From Burkholderia sp. TSV86 (lineage in GTDB: Bacteria; Pseudomonadota; Gammaproteobacteria; Burkholderiales; Burkholderiaceae): a DNA stretch of 64,000 nucleotides. Shown in pieces: positions 56,957 to 64,000 of this stretch (its first letter is position 1; each line of letters begins with the position of its first letter). The notes beneath the pieces were generated by a model. The model made no database searches. It saw only the letters and a program-made list of their open reading frames with translations, and was not told where the DNA came from. The position numbers were made by a program, and so were the translations under genes. The stretch is taken from assembly GCF_001522865.1 (NCBI RefSeq), contig NZ_LOWB01000075.1:221876-285875 (forward strand), in the 5' to 3' direction.

Positions 56957-59668
56957 ATGACGCATTTCAGCCATTTCCATCAGCCGTTTCCCTTTCCGTT
57001 ACCGGACGGCTCGAGCGCACGCTTCGTGTCGCTGCGCGAGGTGACGCGCAGCCATGCGCAGGTGAGCCGCTTTCCGGTGTCGATACGCATCCTGCTCGAA
57101 GCCGCATTGCGCCGCTGTGACGGCACGGCCGCCACGGTGCAGCAAGCGCACGCGATACTCGACTGGCGCCCGGGATGCAGCCACGACATTGCGCTCTGGG
57201 TGTCGCGCGTGCTGCTGCAGGACGCATCCGGCATTCCGCTGTTGGGCGATCTCGCGGCCATGCGCAGCGCGGCCGTGCGTGCGGGCGCGCCGCCGCAGGC
57301 CGTTCAGCCGGCGTTGCCGGTCGATCTCGTCATCGATCATTCCGTCGTCGTCGATGCATATGGCGATGCGAATGCGCGGCAGGTCAATCTCGCCGCCGAA
57401 CATCGGCTCAATGCCGAGCGCTTCGAGTTCGTCAAATGGGCCGCGCAGGCGTTCCGGAACGTGCGCGTGGTGCCGCCGGGGCAAGGCATCGTTCATCAGG
57501 TCAACCTCGAGTTTCTCGCCGACGTGGTCGTGCAGCGCGACGGCTGGATTTATCCCGAAACGATTGTCGGCACCGATTCGCACACGACGATGATCAACGG
57601 GCTGGGCGTGCTCGGCTGGGGGGTGGGCGGCCTGGAGGCCGAGATCGCGCTGCTGGGCGAGCCGCTTTATCAGCGCGTGCCGGATGTCGTCGCGGTGCGG
57701 CTGACGGGGCGGCCCGACAGCCGGGTGTATGCGACCGATATCGCACTGCACCTGACGCACGCGCTGCGCGAATTCGGCGTGGTCGGCAAATTGCTCGAAT
57801 TCGTCGGTCCGGGCGCGCGCGGCCTGTCGCTGCCGGATCGCGCGACGATCGCGAACATGGCGCCGGAGTATGGCGCGACGAGTGCGTATTGGGGGATCGA
57901 CGACGCCACGCTCGCCTATTTGCGGCAAACCGGGCGCTCGGCCGAGCAGGTCGAGACGATCCGCGCGTACTGCATCGAGCAGGGACTGTTCGGGATTCCC
58001 GATGCCGAGCAGTTCGATTATTCGGCGGTCGTCGATGTCGATTTGTCCGCCGTGCGGCCGACGCTGGCCGGTCCGTCCCGGCCGCATCAGAAGCTCACGC
58101 TCGCGCAGGTGAGCGCCAGCAGCACCTGCGCCGGGCGCCCGGCGCAGGTGCCCGCCCGGCTCGATCACGGCGCCGTCGTACTGGCCGCGATCACGTCCTG
58201 CACCAACACCGCCAATCCGGCGGCGATGCTGGCGGCCGGCCTGCTCGCGCAACGCGCGCTCGCGCGCGGATTGCGCCCGCCATCGTATGTGAAGACCGTG
58301 CTCGCGCCCGGCTCGCGCGCCGTGACGCGCTACCTCGAGCGCGCCGGTTTGCTCGACGCGTTGCAGCGGCTCGGTTTTTTCGTCGCCGCATACGGGTGCG
58401 CGTCGTGTGTCGGCAATACCGGCGCGCTTGCCGAGGGCGTCGAAGCGGCTATCGGTGAGCGCGATTTGTCGGTGGCGGCGGTGCTGTCCGGGAACCGGAA
58501 CTTCGACGGAAGAATCCACCGGTCGATCAAGGCCAATTATCTGGCGAACCCCGCGCTCGTCGTCGCTTATGCGTTGGCGGGCACCATTTCCATCGATTTC
58601 GATACGCAGCCGCTCGCGTTCAATTCGTCGGGCGCGCCGGTTTTCCTGGCGCAGCTGTGGCCGGACAAATCGGAAATCGACGCGCTTGTTGGCGAGGTGG
58701 TCGACGAGCGGGCTTATGCCGGCCTGTATCCGCGCGAATCCGGCGGCGCGCTCCGCGAACGCGGCGATATCAGCGGCGATATCAGCGGCGACGTCAGCGA
58801 TCGCAACACCCGCGCCGACTCAGATCCGGACACCGCGTGGCAGCAAATCGAAGCGCCGGTGGGCATGGTGTTCCAGTGGCGGAAAACGTCTGGCTATTTC
58901 GTCGAGCCGCCGTTCTTCGAGCGCCCGTCCGGCGCGGCGGCGCCATTCGGCCCGATTCGCGGCGCGCGCGTGCTGGGCGTGCTCGGCGACAACGTGACGA
59001 CCGACCACATCAGCCCGGTCGGCGAGATCGCCGCCGATAGCGACGCGGCACGCTATCTGCGCGAGCAGGGTGTGGCGCCGCACGAGTTCAACAGCTACGG
59101 CGCGCGCCGCTGCAATCATCATGTGATGATTCGGGGCACGTTCGCGAATCCACGCCTTCAAAACCGGCTGACGGGCCTCGGCACCGGCCCTCTCGCGCGT
59201 TCGGCGCGCGACGGCGCGGTGCGCAGCCTGTTCGACGTCGCGATGGAAAATCTCGCCGACCGCACGCCCAGCGTGATCTTCGCCGGAGCGCTCTACGGTT
59301 GCGGCAGCGCGCGTGACTGGGCGGCGAAGGGCACGTCGCTGCTCGGCGTCGCGGCGGTGGTGGCCAAGAGCTTCGAGCGCATCCATCGCAGCAATCTCGC
59401 GCTGATGGGCGTGCTGCCGGTCGAGATCGGCGCGTCGAGCGTGCTCGACGCACTGGTTTGGGATGGCTCGGAGCGCGTCGATATCGAATTCGATTCAGCC
59501 GCGCGCACGCCGCGTCCGCCCGCGACCGTCACGGTCAGCCGCAACGGAGACGAAATCGCCAGGGTGGCCGGCACGTTGCGCATCGATACGGCGGCGGAAT
59601 GGCGCTACGTGCGCGAAGGCGGCGTGTTGCGCGCGATTTTTGCGAAAAGCATCGCACCGCGCGCTTGA
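56957..59668 (+). CDS. Aconitase-family hydratase, cluster paralogue
   Basis: 903 residues from MTHFSHFHQPF. The AcnA-type signatures are present: GTDSHTTMINGLGVLGWGVGG, TSCTNTANPAAMLAAGL and YGCASCVGNTG supply the three cysteines of the 4Fe-4S cluster, and the C-terminal swivel domain has GCGSARDWAAKG. It lacks nothing obvious for hydration/dehydration. An insertion near residue 600 is encoded by a 12-base repeat. The pathway pairing with the CimA-like enzyme suggests isomerisation of a citramalate-type acid, as LeuCD does, rather than a TCA role. Confidence 0.9.
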   Translation: MTHFSHFHQPFPFPLPDGSSARFVSLREVTRSHAQVSRFPVSIRILLEAALRRCDGTAATVQQAHAILDWRPGCSHDIALWVSRVLLQDASGIPLLGDLAAMRSAAVRAGAPPQAVQPALPVDLVIDHSVVVDAYGDANARQVNLAAEHRLNAERFEFVKWAAQAFRNVRVVPPGQGIVHQVNLEFLADVVVQRDGWIYPETIVGTDSHTTMINGLGVLGWGVGGLEAEIALLGEPLYQRVPDVVAVRLTGRPDSRVYATDIALHLTHALREFGVVGKLLEFVGPGARGLSLPDRATIANMAPEYGATSAYWGIDDATLAYLRQTGRSAEQVETIRAYCIEQGLFGIPDAEQFDYSAVVDVDLSAVRPTLAGPSRPHQKLTLAQVSASSTCAGRPAQVPARLDHGAVVLAAITSCTNTANPAAMLAAGLLAQRALARGLRPPSYVKTVLAPGSRAVTRYLERAGLLDALQRLGFFVAAYGCASCVGNTGALAEGVEAAIGERDLSVAAVLSGNRNFDGRIHRSIKANYLANPALVVAYALAGTISIDFDTQPLAFNSSGAPVFLAQLWPDKSEIDALVGEVVDERAYAGLYPRESGGALRERGDISGDISGDVSDRNTRADSDPDTAWQQIEAPVGMVFQWRKTSGYFVEPPFFERPSGAAAPFGPIRGARVLGVLGDNVTTDHISPVGEIAADSDAARYLREQGVAPHEFNSYGARRCNHHVMIRGTFANPRLQNRLTGLGTGPLARSARDGAVRSLFDVAMENLADRTPSVIFAGALYGCGSARDWAAKGTSLLGVAAVVAKSFERIHRSNLALMGVLPVEIGASSVLDALVWDGSERVDIEFDSAARTPRPPATVTVSRNGDEIARVAGTLRIDTAAEWRYVREGGVLRAIFAKSIAPRA
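58761..58796 (+). repeat. 12-base tandem repeat inside the aconitase gene
   Basis: GCGGCGATATCA twice, then GCGGCGACGTCA, in frame, encoding GDIS-GDIS-GDVS in a surface loop between the catalytic core and the swivel domain. Likely a recent slippage expansion. Confidence 0.85.
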
Positions 59669-59774
59669 ACGACGCCGCCGGCCGCGCGGTTTCCGCATCG
59701 AATCCAGCTTACGATTACGCTTTGGAATCGATGCCGTCAATTCCGGATGGCCGATTAACGCATAGAGGCTGAGC

Positions 59775-60221
59775 ATGGCTCAAATCCCGATGTCCGGACT
59801 GGAGATGTTGCGCGCGGCGGCGGCAGGCGAGTTGCCGCACGCCCCGATGTGGACGACGATGCCGATGCGCGCGGAACTCATCGAAGCCGGCTACGTAAAA
59901 ATGACTGCTCGCGCCGACGAGCGACACCTGAATTCGCAGGGTGTGGTGCACGGCGGTTTTGCGGCGACCGTGCTTGATACGGTCACGGGCTGCGCCGTTC
60001 ACACGATGCTCGATGCCGGCGTCGGCTATGCCACGATCGATTTGAACGTCAAGATGCTGCGCCCGGCGCCGCAGTCTGTCGACCTGATTGCCGAGGGCAA
60101 GGTCATTCATTTGTCCAGAAGCCTGGGCGTGGCCGAGGGCGTGTTGTCGACGGCCGACGGCAAGAAAATCGCGTTGGCAACGGCCACCTGCTTTATCCGG
60201 AGGGCGGACGCCGCCCGATAG
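59775..60221 (+). CDS. PaaI-type hotdog thioesterase
   Basis: 148 residues. LNSQGVVHGGFAATVLDTVTGCAVHTML is the hotdog signature of the PaaI/YdiI group, with the HGG oxyanion site and the catalytic Asp, and ATIDLNVKMLRPAP follows. It would hydrolyse acyl-CoA or acyl-ACP, perhaps as an editing enzyme for the PKS. Last gene of the operon; a hairpin overlaps its end. Confidence 0.9.
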   Translation: MAQIPMSGLEMLRAAAAGELPHAPMWTTMPMRAELIEAGYVKMTARADERHLNSQGVVHGGFAATVLDTVTGCAVHTMLDAGVGYATIDLNVKMLRPAPQSVDLIAEGKVIHLSRSLGVAEGVLSTADGKKIALATATCFIRRADAAR

Positions 60222-60240
60222 CGCGGGGGCCGCCCTCCGG
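60197..60240. terminator. Hairpin at the end of the biosynthetic operon
   Basis: CCGGAGGGCGG (60197-60207) and CCGCCCTCCGG (60230-60240) are exact complements; the left arm is inside the thioesterase coding end. No T-run, but it lies between convergent genes. Confidence 0.5.
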
Positions 60241-60269
60241 TCAGCGCGTTCGTTGATTGGCCGCGCCGG

Positions 60270-61208
60270 TCACGCAACCGGCTCCGCGGTGCTTTGATCA
60301 GAACGTTTGCTTGAATCGTGCACGTCGTTGCGCACGAATTCGCTCAGGTGTTCGACGAACGCGCGCACCTTTGGTGGAAAATATTGCGACGGATAAACGA
60401 GATCGATGCCGACGCACGGCAGCCGGTAGTCGTCCAACAGGCTGGCAAGCGTGCCACGCGCGAGATCGTCGTTGACCAGATAGCGCGGCAGGATCGCAAT
60501 ACCCATCTCCAGTAGCGCAAACTGCCGCAGCATGTCCGCGTTATTGGTCCGCGCGGCGTTGTTGAAGCTCACGCGCACGGGCCCGTGCGGCCCGGAAAAC
60601 TCCAGTTGATCCACGTGCCGCTCGCATGGCAGATGCAGCCACGCGTGCGTCGACAATTCCGCGGGATGCACCGGCAGGCCGTATCGGCGCAGATAACCCG
60701 GCGATGCGCAAACCGTCATGTGATGGGTGATCAAACGGCGCCTGACGATGCGGTCGCCCGTCGTCTGCCTGCCGGTGAGCAGGCCCACGTCGAAGCGTTC
60801 GTCGATCAGGCTAACCTGCCGATCCGTCAGCGTGACGTCCAGCGTGACCTCCGGATAGCGTTGCGCATACGCATTGAGCATCGACGAAAAGCCGTGCAGC
60901 CCGAACGTGACCGGCGCAACGATACGCAGCGTGCCTGCCGGGGGGTGCGAGTTGGTCGCGACCAGTTGCTCGGCGCGCTCGATATCCCGAAGCACTTCGC
61001 GCACACATTCGAGATAGGCCCGCCCCTGCTCGGTCAGTGACAGGCGCCGCGTGCTGCGCTGAAACAGACGGGCGTTCAGATGATGCTCGAGCGACGCGAT
61101 CTGCCGCGTCGCCAGCGAGTTGGAGATGTTCATTGACTTCGCGGCCCGGGAATAATTGCCGAGTTCGGCGATCCGGACGAAGGTACGTATCGACTGTAAG
61201 TAGTCCAT
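60270..61208 (-). CDS. LysR-family regulator
   Basis: 312 residues from MDYLQSIRTFVRIAELGNYSRAAKSMN, a standard LysR winged helix, then the effector domain (GTLRIVAPVTFGLHGFSSMLNAYAQRYPEVTLDVTLTDRQVSLIDERFDVGLLTG), the CrgA/DmlR-like subgroup. It is divergent from the TetR gene with about 270 bases between starts. It could regulate the biosynthetic operon to its left or the export genes to its right. Confidence 0.93.
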   Translation of the reverse strand: MDYLQSIRTFVRIAELGNYSRAAKSMNISNSLATRQIASLEHHLNARLFQRSTRRLSLTEQGRAYLECVREVLRDIERAEQLVATNSHPPAGTLRIVAPVTFGLHGFSSMLNAYAQRYPEVTLDVTLTDRQVSLIDERFDVGLLTGRQTTGDRIVRRRLITHHMTVCASPGYLRRYGLPVHPAELSTHAWLHLPCERHVDQLEFSGPHGPVRVSFNNAARTNNADMLRQFALLEMGIAILPRYLVNDDLARGTLASLLDDYRLPCVGIDLVYPSQYFPPKVRAFVEHLSEFVRNDVHDSSKRSDQSTAEPVA

Positions 61209-61330
61209 TGGACAGTCCCTGTCTCTATTTTTGGTCGCAAGCGGCCGCGGTCGCTTCGCGGTCCGCTGCGGGCTGGGCGGTGGCCGGGAGCCATCGGACG
61301 CAGTTGCGTTTCCCGATGGTTCTTGACGGA

Positions 61331-61377
61331 TTAGGTCAAGCGTCCTAGCATGCAGGCATTGTAGGACGAGAATCCTA
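61331..61377. promoter_or_regulatory. Cluster of TAGGA/TCCTA inverted repeats
   Basis: CGTCCTA (61341-61347) mirrors TAGGACG (61362-61368), and the latter also pairs with TCCTA at 61373-61377 (TAGGA-N6-TCCTA). They lie between the divergent LysR and TetR genes, a fitting place for a TetR operator. Confidence 0.55.
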
Positions 61378-61474
61378 ATTTCGCTGCGCAAAATCAGGGC
61401 AACACGGGCGGTTCGGCAGATGGACGCATCGCCAAGCTTGTTCCACGTGGTGCCGGCAACACAAAGGTGTGTTC

Positions 61475-62053
61475 ATGAAAGCCGAAGCAACTCGCGATCT
61501 CATCGTCAATTCCGCCGATGAGTTGTTCTATCAGCATGGCTACGGCCGCACATCCTTCTCGGATATCGCGGACGCGGTGAAGATTTCGCGCGGCAATTTC
61601 TACTACCACTTCAAAACCAAGGACGAGATCCTCGACGCCGTGATCGACGTGCGTCAGGTGAACATCCAATCGATGCTGGAAGAGTGGGAAGCCGAATGGC
61701 CGGAGCCGCTCGACCGCCTCAAGCGTTTCGCGAACATGCTGATCGTGAACCGGGGCAAGATCATCCGTTCCGGCTGCCCGGTCGGCACGCTTTGCGCCGA
61801 ACTGACGAAGCTCGATCATGTTGCGCAGAACCGGGCGAACGAGTTGTTTACGGCATTTCGGGGGTGGCTGTGCAAGCAATTCGTGCTGCTTGGCCACGAT
61901 GCCGGCGTCGAGGCCGATATGTTGGCGATGCATCTGCTGTCGCGCACGCAAGGCGTCGCGATGTTGGCGAACGCCTATTCCGATGAGGTATTCCTTCGGC
62001 GTGAGGTCAAGCAGATCTGCGAGTGGCTGGACACAGTCGTGCAACGCAACTGA
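61475..62053 (+). CDS. TetR-family regulator
   Basis: 192 residues. The helix-turn-helix is ELFYQHGYGRTSFSDIADAVKISRGNFYYHFKTKDEILD. The ligand domain (LKRFANMLIVNRGKIIRSGCPVGTLCAELTKL) belongs to the TetR_C group often found beside efflux or reductase genes. ATG at 61475 with AAAGG upstream. It precedes an MFS exporter and an RND adaptor on the same strand and probably represses them. Confidence 0.93.
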   Translation: MKAEATRDLIVNSADELFYQHGYGRTSFSDIADAVKISRGNFYYHFKTKDEILDAVIDVRQVNIQSMLEEWEAEWPEPLDRLKRFANMLIVNRGKIIRSGCPVGTLCAELTKLDHVAQNRANELFTAFRGWLCKQFVLLGHDAGVEADMLAMHLLSRTQGVAMLANAYSDEVFLRREVKQICEWLDTVVQRN

Positions 62054-62331
62054 TGCCGCCGGCGGCTGACGAACTGGGGCGCCTGGGCCGATACAGTGGG
62101 TGAGCGGCCGGCCGATCGGACAGCGCGCGGCTCGCACAAAGGCATCGATATCGAACACAGTAAAGCGGCATTGCGGCGAGCGGCCGCTCCGAAACGATCA
62201 ATTCGGATCACTAAACAAAATGCCGTGTCGGCGAGGCTGCGTTTAGCCCGGTTCGGCGAATTTCGGTACGGCGGTCGCTGCGGCTTGTGCGATTCGCATG
62301 CTGGCCAGTTGGATATTTTTTGGGAGATGCA

Positions 62332-63552
62332 ATGGAATCAGCTCAGCTCAATTCGAAACGGCCGCTCTATTGGCTGGCGCTAGGAGCGTTCGCGCTATCG
62401 ACAGAGGGTTTCATGATCGCTCCGCTGCTGCCGAGCATCTCCGGCGATCTGTCGGTCAGCGTTGGCGTTGCGGGGTTGCTCGTGACGGTTTTCGCATTCG
62501 CCTATGCGATCAGCTCGCCGATTCTCACGACGCTCACGGGCAATCTCAACCGGCGCATCCTGCTGATATTCAGTCTTGCCGCATTCACCGTTGCCAACGT
62601 GGCGGCGTGGTATTCGACCAGCTTCTTCCAATTAATGGGCGCGCGAATCCTGCTGGCGTTCGCTGCCGGACTTTACTTGCCGAACGCCAACGCGGTAGCC
62701 GGATCGCTGGTCGCGCCTGAGCAGCGCGGGCGCGCATTGTCGATCGTCAATGGCGGCTCCAGCCTCGCGATCGCGCTTGGCGTGCCTTTCGGGTCGATCA
62801 TCGCGAGTTTCGGCAGTTGGCGGACGACGTTCGCGAGCGTGGCGGTGCTTGGTGCGATCGGCACTGTGGGGCTGCTGTTCGGTTTGCCGAAAGGGTTCGG
62901 CAAGGGTCTGCCGACGGCGACCCTGACTCAGCGGATTCAAGTGGCGAGCAGGCCCGCCGTATTGATGGCGCTGCTGTCGACGATGCTTTGGGCGGCCGGC
63001 GCATACACGGTCTATACCTATATCGCGGCGTATATCGGCGAGACGCTGAAGGTACATGGATCGCTGCTGAGCGGCGTGCTGTTCGTCTGGGGGGTATCGG
63101 CCGTGACCGGGATGATCTCGGGTGGCCGTCTTACCGACAGGCTTGGTTCGCATCGGGTCATCGTGCTTGCATTGAGCGTGCTGACCGCGGCGTTCGTGGC
63201 GTTGTCGGCAATCAATGCGTATGTTCCGCCGCCGCTTGCCGTGGTTCCGGTGATCGTTGCGGTGATTCTGTGGGGCGCGTCGGTCTGGGGATTCATTCCG
63301 CCGCAGCAATCCAGGCTCATTGGCATCGGCGGGGTGAATGTCGCGCCTGTCGCACTTTCGTTGAATGCGTCGTTCATGTACATCGGCTTTTCATTGGGTT
63401 CCGCCCTGGGCGGATTTGCGCTGAGCAGGCAAGGGGTGGGCAGTCTCGGTTTGATCGGCGCGGCGCTCGAAGCGGTTTCGCTTGGCATCGTGCTGCTTAC
63501 CGCCCGGAAAAAGGCGGCCCGCGCTGCGACGCGGGAGTTGGTGGACGGTTGA
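62332..63552 (+). CDS. MFS exporter, DHA1 (12-helix) group
   Basis: 406 residues, about 12 predicted membrane helices. The first, LALGAFALSTEGFMIAPLLPSISGDL, has the DHA1 helix 1 pattern; MGARILLAFAAGLYLPNANAVAGSLVAPEQRGRALSIVNGGSSLAIALGVPFG includes motifs B and C (the latter the antiporter signature). It should export drugs, sugars or small metabolites using protons. ATG at 62332 has GGGAGA upstream. Located 278 bases after the TetR gene; that gap has no gene. It could carry out the product of the nearby cluster. Confidence 0.93.
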   Translation: MESAQLNSKRPLYWLALGAFALSTEGFMIAPLLPSISGDLSVSVGVAGLLVTVFAFAYAISSPILTTLTGNLNRRILLIFSLAAFTVANVAAWYSTSFFQLMGARILLAFAAGLYLPNANAVAGSLVAPEQRGRALSIVNGGSSLAIALGVPFGSIIASFGSWRTTFASVAVLGAIGTVGLLFGLPKGFGKGLPTATLTQRIQVASRPAVLMALLSTMLWAAGAYTVYTYIAAYIGETLKVHGSLLSGVLFVWGVSAVTGMISGGRLTDRLGSHRVIVLALSVLTAAFVALSAINAYVPPPLAVVPVIVAVILWGASVWGFIPPQQSRLIGIGGVNVAPVALSLNASFMYIGFSLGSALGGFALSRQGVGSLGLIGAALEAVSLGIVLLTARKKAARAATRELVDG

Positions 63553-63815
63553 GCTGCATTGTTTTGTTGTCTGGCACGCCTTCTGCGCCGGTCGGCGAGA
63601 TGGCGCTGCCACGCCGACGTTGTTGGTTGCACTCGAAGTGAAATGCCGATTCTGTCCGATGGCGACAGGTCGGCTGCAGTGTGGGGCACGGAGCGCCTGA
63701 GGCACAGGCTGCTGTTCTGAATAATCGAATGCTTGCCGAAATCGGAATGGCATTTCGAAATTTCAGTACGTTAGTAATACTTAAAAAAATATCGATCGAT
63801 CGGGAAATACCGAGA

Positions 63816-64000
63816 TGAAGATTTTGCATACTCGCCGCTCTCGCATTGTGTTGGCCGGAGTTGCTGCAATTGCATTCGCGGGCTTCGGTTTGGCGGGCGT
63901 GATTGGTGTGCGGGCGAGCGCACCCGACAAGGCGCAGGCGCCGCTGACGGAAGTGGACGTGGCCGGCGTGCTGTCGAAGACGGTAACGGATTGGCAGAGC
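63816..64000 (+). CDS. RND efflux periplasmic adaptor, start only
   Basis: The window ends after 61 codons. MKILHTRRSRIVLAGVAAIAFAGFGLAG is a membrane anchor or signal, followed by APLTEVDVAGVLSKTVTDWQS, which closely resembles the start of MexE/BpeE-type adaptor proteins (EVxVAxVxxKxVTDWQS). The pump and outer-membrane channel should lie to the right. The 260-base gap before it is AT-rich and probably holds its own promoter. Confidence 0.8.

Noticed and set aside
1..64000. tRNA, rRNA, insertion sequences and prophage genes
   Set aside because: I saw no transposase, terminal inverted repeats with target duplication, rRNA or convincing tRNA cloverleaf; small tRNAs could still be missed by eye.

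Overview
The window looks like the origin region of the second chromosome of a Burkholderia sensu stricto species, possibly of the pseudomallei group. This rests on: high GC with strong codon-position bias; a Rep_3-type initiator (rather than dnaA) beside parA/parB; three 14-bp palindromes matching the chromosome 2 type parS as I recall it from Burkholderia cenocepacia; an iteron array; kbl-tdh next to the origin; and a hopanoid gene set. Species cannot be settled by reading alone.

Layout. 1-2.0 kb: the end of a gene group entering from the left, a free-standing acyltransferase-ACP protein on the minus strand. 2.5-13.3 kb: hopanoid and outer-membrane lipid region (hpnN transporter and mlaA on plus; hpnG, shc, hpnD on minus), with a secreted protein of unknown function between and an alpha/beta hydrolase after. 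13.3-19.8 kb: signalling genes: receiver, CheC-like phosphatase and PAS-GGDEF in one overlapping operon, a large hybrid histidine kinase opposite, an FMN reductase, and an ECF sigma/anti-sigma pair preceded by two facing DnaA-box-like sequences. 19.9-28.4 kb: the replicon core: arsC, parS sites, parA, parB, divergent-from-origin repA, 1.6 kb of iterons, an AT-rich block, a KfrA-like coiled-coil gene and a tyrosine-recombinase-like gene lacking the catalytic residues. 28.4-29.5 kb: an orphan gene under a near-perfect LexA box and an XRE-cupin regulator. 29.7-39.6 kb: housekeeping and accessory metabolism (kbl, tdh, GNAT, YceI, TetR plus DUF1348, aspartoacylase-like, tartrate/malate dehydrogenase, a doubly frameshifted methyltransferase, GST).

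40.7-60.2 kb is the most unusual part: a nine-gene plus-strand biosynthetic operon. It holds an amidohydrolase-fold enzyme, a citramalate-synthase-like enzyme, a class II glutamine amidotransferase/asparagine synthetase, a 431-residue protein I do not recognise, a 2851-residue PKS (AL-ACP-KS-AT-DH-KR-ACP-TE), a 255-residue unknown overlapping the PKS end, a nitroreductase, an aconitase paralogue and a PaaI-type thioesterase. The combination of acetyl-CoA/2-oxo-acid condensation, aconitase chemistry, amidation and a single-module PKS suggests a small amide- or acid-bearing polyketide; I cannot match it to a known product.

60.3-64.0 kb: LysR, TetR, an MFS exporter and the start of an RND periplasmic adaptor, a plausible drug or product export region.

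The other main surprise is that good copies of the replication iteron, all in reverse orientation, occur outside the array at 27.26, 27.29, 32.30 and 39.65 kb, up to 14 kb from the array.
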